Source of the DNA: a virus
Reading direction: 5' to 3' (one strand)
Virus record (IMG/VR): IMGVR_UViG_3300027896_002619
Location: 1 to 33,308 of that record
DNA length: 33,308 bases
Below, one piece after another: positions 30,999 to 33,308 of the stretch (positions are counted from its first letter, which is position 1; each line of letters opens with the position of its first letter). The position numbers and the translations under genes are program-made. The notes under the pieces are model-generated. The model had not been told where the DNA came from. It saw only the letters and a program-made list of their open reading frames with translations, and did not search any database.

Positions 30999-32293
30999 TC
31001 AATCTGTCTAAATTAAAGGCAAGGGTTTATGGATACGGTATTTTTTCCGTATTCCTATCTCAATCCCTTGGCCCATTAAATGACGGATTTGGAGAGGTCG
31101 AGCTCTTTGTTCCTTGGATGGACCCGTTCCCTACTCCTGAAAAGCGGTGGGTAGGTCGGAATATCCCCGGGATAAAACGGATATGGGATTTTTGGGAAGA
31201 TCTCGATTCGGTTGACTCTTTCTTTTTCTTTGATGTCGGTGATGCCGATATTCAGCAAGAACTTCTTCGTCAGGGTCGGGCGGTCTTCGGTACAGGAACC
31301 GGAAAACGTGATAAGCAGGGCGATACAGCGGCGGAGATTGAAATAGACCGGGTAAAGTTTAAGAAGACCCTTATCAAGCAGGGCTTGGCCGTTCCGAAGT
31401 GGAAAGTTTTAACCGGGATAGACGAATTGATCCAAAAAGCCAAGAAGGACCCCGGCTTTTGGGTTAAGCCGAACGTCGGGGAGAGGGGAATATTTGAGAC
31501 TTTCTTTATTGAAAATTATGAAAGCTCCAAAAGTAAGATTGATCAGATTGCCCATGATCTCGGAGTAAGCCGGGACGTATGCGAATTTATGACCGAAAGG
31601 TCAATACCGGGTTGCGAACCGGGATCAGATCACTTTATCTGCCGTGGAGTGCCCTTCGATGTCGGGCTTTACGGATGGGAAAACAAAGGGGATTCCTATC
31701 TTTGCCGAGTGATGAATATGGCCGATATGCCTCCCGCGGTTAAACGGGTCAACGATGCCATGGCCCCGGTCTGGAAGCAATACGAATTTAGTGCGGCCAT
31801 ATCAACCGAAATCAGGGTAGGAAAAGATAAGCTCCCCTATTTTGAAGATGGATGCCTCCGGATGGGCAATCCGCCTGCGGCCAGTATATCGGAGATTTAT
31901 AAGAATTTCCCTCAAATATGCCATGGGCTTGCTCGCGGTGAGGCCGTTAAACCAGAATTCAGGGCCAAATATGCCGCCGAAATAAGCATCGATGCCACAG
32001 GGGCAGAAGATGAACCTGTGCCCTTTGAATTAGAAAAAGACGAATGGCGACGGATCAAGATAAGAACGGCTTGCCGGGTCAATGGTCAATACTGGCACAT
32101 TCCTTTTAAGAAGAACGGGTCGGTTATAGCCAAGGCCGTCGGTCTTGGAAAGACGAAGGACGAGGCCCAGGACAACGCCCTTGAAGCGGCTGAGAATTTC
32201 AAGTGCCGTGGAAAAAGTTATAACAAAAATGCCTTCTCTGCCCTTGAAAAAGATTTTGAAGAAGGCGAAAAATACGGAGTTTTTAAACCATAG
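30977..32293 (+). CDS. PurD-like ATP-grasp protein
   Basis: This is a 438-residue protein with the layout of phosphoribosylamine-glycine ligase relatives found in phages. An N-terminal pre-ATP domain contains SFFFFDVGDADIQQELLRQG and GRAVFGTGTGKRDK. An ATP-grasp core follows: IEIDRVKFKKTLIKQGLAVP, WVKPNVGERGIFETFF. A C-terminal metal/phosphate region contains STEIRVGK and then YFEDGCLRMGNPP. True PurD sits in purine synthesis, but the phage forms lack that context and may join amino acids or peptides to a target (inference). An ATG at 30995 that overlaps the previous stop (ATGA) is an alternative start; 30977 is slightly favoured by an AGGCGG upstream. The last 90 residues form a separate small alpha/beta domain. 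Confidence 0.75.
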   Translation: MADEKKMINLSKLKARVYGYGIFSVFLSQSLGPLNDGFGEVELFVPWMDPFPTPEKRWVGRNIPGIKRIWDFWEDLDSVDSFFFFDVGDADIQQELLRQGRAVFGTGTGKRDKQGDTAAEIEIDRVKFKKTLIKQGLAVPKWKVLTGIDELIQKAKKDPGFWVKPNVGERGIFETFFIENYESSKSKIDQIAHDLGVSRDVCEFMTERSIPGCEPGSDHFICRGVPFDVGLYGWENKGDSYLCRVMNMADMPPAVKRVNDAMAPVWKQYEFSAAISTEIRVGKDKLPYFEDGCLRMGNPPAASISEIYKNFPQICHGLARGEAVKPEFRAKYAAEISIDATGAEDEPVPFELEKDEWRRIKIRTACRVNGQYWHIPFKKNGSVIAKAVGLGKTKDEAQDNALEAAENFKCRGKSYNKNAFSALEKDFEEGEKYGVFKP

Positions 32294-32302
32294 GGGGTTA
32301 AG

Positions 32303-32677
32303 ATGAAAAGATTATTACTTTTAATTTTTTGTTTATTGACGGTCTTGGCCTTTTCTGATCAGACCATGGCCCTTGACTACACGATACCAAGTGGAACAAA
32401 AGCGGCAGCAGCGGCAATCATTGCCAAGGCCGGATTCTTTCATGGGATAATCATTACAACCGACGGGACAAATTCGGTAACTCTGGATATTTATGACAAC
32501 GCTTCGGCGGCCACAGGGACCAAGCTGATCCCTACCCTTGTTATCCCGAGTTCTTCGTCAAACCGATCCCTGGTTATCGTTTTTCCTAATCCGATTCAGG
32601 TTCAAAATGGAATTTACGTCAATTCCTCGGTGGCTGGGGGCGGGGCTTATGCCTATATGGCGTATTATTCCTTTTAA
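32303..32677 (+). CDS. Secreted small beta-sandwich protein
   Basis: The first 23 residues are a clear Sec signal peptide: MKRLLLLIFCLLTVLAFSDQ, then TMA with predicted cleavage before LDYTIP. The mature part (about 100 residues) is strand-rich (FHGIIITTDGTNSVTLDIYD, then LVIPSSSSNRSLVIVFP). It resembles the small head-fibre or decoration modules seen in virions, so a virion-like fold seems to be exported by the host. It is followed by two further signal-peptide genes. The role is unknown. Confidence 0.7.
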   Translation: MKRLLLLIFCLLTVLAFSDQTMALDYTIPSGTKAAAAAIIAKAGFFHGIIITTDGTNSVTLDIYDNASAATGTKLIPTLVIPSSSSNRSLVIVFPNPIQVQNGIYVNSSVAGGGAYAYMAYYSF

Positions 32678-32689
32678 GAGAAAGAGACC

Positions 32690-33091
32690 ATGAAGAAGAT
32701 ACTGCTTATTATTCTTTTGATTTTCATGTCCTTATCCGGTCAGGCCATGGCCGCCACGGTCAATCAATTAATGCCGATCACGGTACAATCCACTGGTGGG
32801 ACGGCATTGATAGGCATATCCAGGCCTCAATGGACGGATGCGGTTGTCCTGGTGGCCGGTGTCGCACGGACCTATACGATCCCCTCCGGGGCCACGCTGA
32901 TCCTTTTCTCTGCCTCAATGGGGATGGATTTCTATGTCAATTATACGACCACGGCAACGATCCCCGGGGCTTCGACGAGTAACGGGACATCAAACGAATT
33001 AAACCCAACGCTTAGAACTTTAGGTGGTGCAGCCTCAATCAGCCTGATTTCGCCCACGTCCGGTGTTGTAACCGTTTCTCTTTATAAATGA
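32690..33091 (+). CDS. Secreted small beta-rich protein
   Basis: A 21-residue signal peptide (MKKILLIILLIFMSLSGQAM, then A) with AMA-A cleavage leads a 112-residue mature protein. The mature part is rich in Thr, Ser, Gly and Ala, with repeated strands (VVLVAGVARTYTIPSG, LILFSASMGMDFYVNYTT). It is not an obvious relative of its neighbour. It may be a periplasmic or surface protein. No family is recognised. Confidence 0.65.
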   Translation: MKKILLIILLIFMSLSGQAMAATVNQLMPITVQSTGGTALIGISRPQWTDAVVLVAGVARTYTIPSGATLILFSASMGMDFYVNYTTTATIPGASTSNGTSNELNPTLRTLGGAASISLISPTSGVVTVSLYK

Positions 33092-33100
33092 GGGATTTTT

Positions 33101-33308
33101 ATGATTAAAAATATTACCACAGTAATTATAAGTGTCCTGATCTTCTTGACCTATTCCCTGGCCTTTGGTCAAGCCTATAATCAAAGGAGCGGGGGTGTTC
33201 CATTGCCCCAGACTTGCTCTAACGGCCAAGTGGCTATTTGGAATTCGACGACCCGTGCCTGGGATACCTGCTTTTCGGCACAAGCCTCTGGTTCGTATCA
33301 ATCTCCAC
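33101..33308 (+). CDS. Secreted protein with fibre-like motif (3' partial)
   Basis: The gene runs off the right edge; 69 codons are seen and no stop occurs. GAGGG precedes the ATG. The first 23 residues (MIKNITTVIISVLIFLTYSL, then AFG) are a likely signal peptide. The mature start contains LPQTCSNGQVAIWNSTTRAW followed by DTC. This C-x(2)-GQ-x-x-x-W pattern is frequent in tail-fibre and surface proteins of phages and bacteria. It is the third secreted product in a row. The total length is unknown. Confidence 0.65.
   Translation, partial: MIKNITTVIISVLIFLTYSLAFGQAYNQRSGGVPLPQTCSNGQVAIWNSTTRAWDTCFSAQASGSYQSP

Overview
The window is one co-directional stretch of a bacteriophage genome. All 34 protein genes I support lie on the + strand, and most are separated by a few bases or overlap by 1-4 bases. 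There are no rRNA, tRNA, CRISPR or insertion-sequence signals. The structural genes suggest a short-tailed, podovirus-like phage: a scaffold, an N4 gp56-type (DUF4043) major capsid protein, two neck/adaptor-type proteins (one clearly DUF6682/SU10-adaptor type), a large nozzle-like protein, fibres, and a series of ejection-type internal proteins. No tail tube, sheath or tape-measure gene is visible. The host is probably Gram-negative, since the last three genes encode proteins with Sec signal peptides, but it cannot be named. Terminase, portal, integrase, polymerase and lysis genes are not in the window.

Layout. (1) Bases 1-6479: a tightly coupled sugar/small-molecule modification cassette made of a GT-A glycosyltransferase, two SAM methyltransferases, a second glycosyltransferase, a GNAT acyltransferase, a left-handed beta-helix acyltransferase and a PIG-L/LmbE-type deacetylase. 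Two NUMOD3-Vsr-like homing endonuclease genes flank the first glycosyltransferase; the first of them is cut by the window edge. (2) 6504-9988: two small proteins, an acidic scaffold, a small beta-rich protein with a faint CsrA-like pattern, the major capsid protein and a probable decoration or head protein, closed by a strong intrinsic terminator. (3) 10057-14348: a protein with a classical C2H2 zinc finger, two adaptor-like proteins, a nozzle-like protein and a small virion protein. (4) 14360-18093: a fibre with two tandem Mtd-N/hyaluronidase-type N-terminal repeats, a polyglycine-rich adhesin-like fibre, a third glycosyltransferase directly behind it and a GNAT-like protein. (5) 18098-30764: internal/ejection-type proteins leading to a 2935-residue polyvalent protein that carries a DdrB/ParB-like domain, a JAB/JAMM protease-like domain, ADP-ribosyltransferase-like segments and a C-terminal membrane segment. 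(6) 30774-33308: a small unknown, a PurD-like ATP-grasp protein and three consecutive secreted small proteins, the last one truncated by the window end.

How it may work together (inference): regions 2-5 build the head, neck, fibres and ejectosome. The giant protein is probably packaged and injected to act early against host systems. The cassette in region 1 looks able to transfer, methylate, deacetylate and re-acylate a sugar. Together with the glycosyltransferase placed behind the fibre genes, it suggests glycosylation of the virion or, less likely on present evidence, hypermodification of DNA or change of a host surface glycan.
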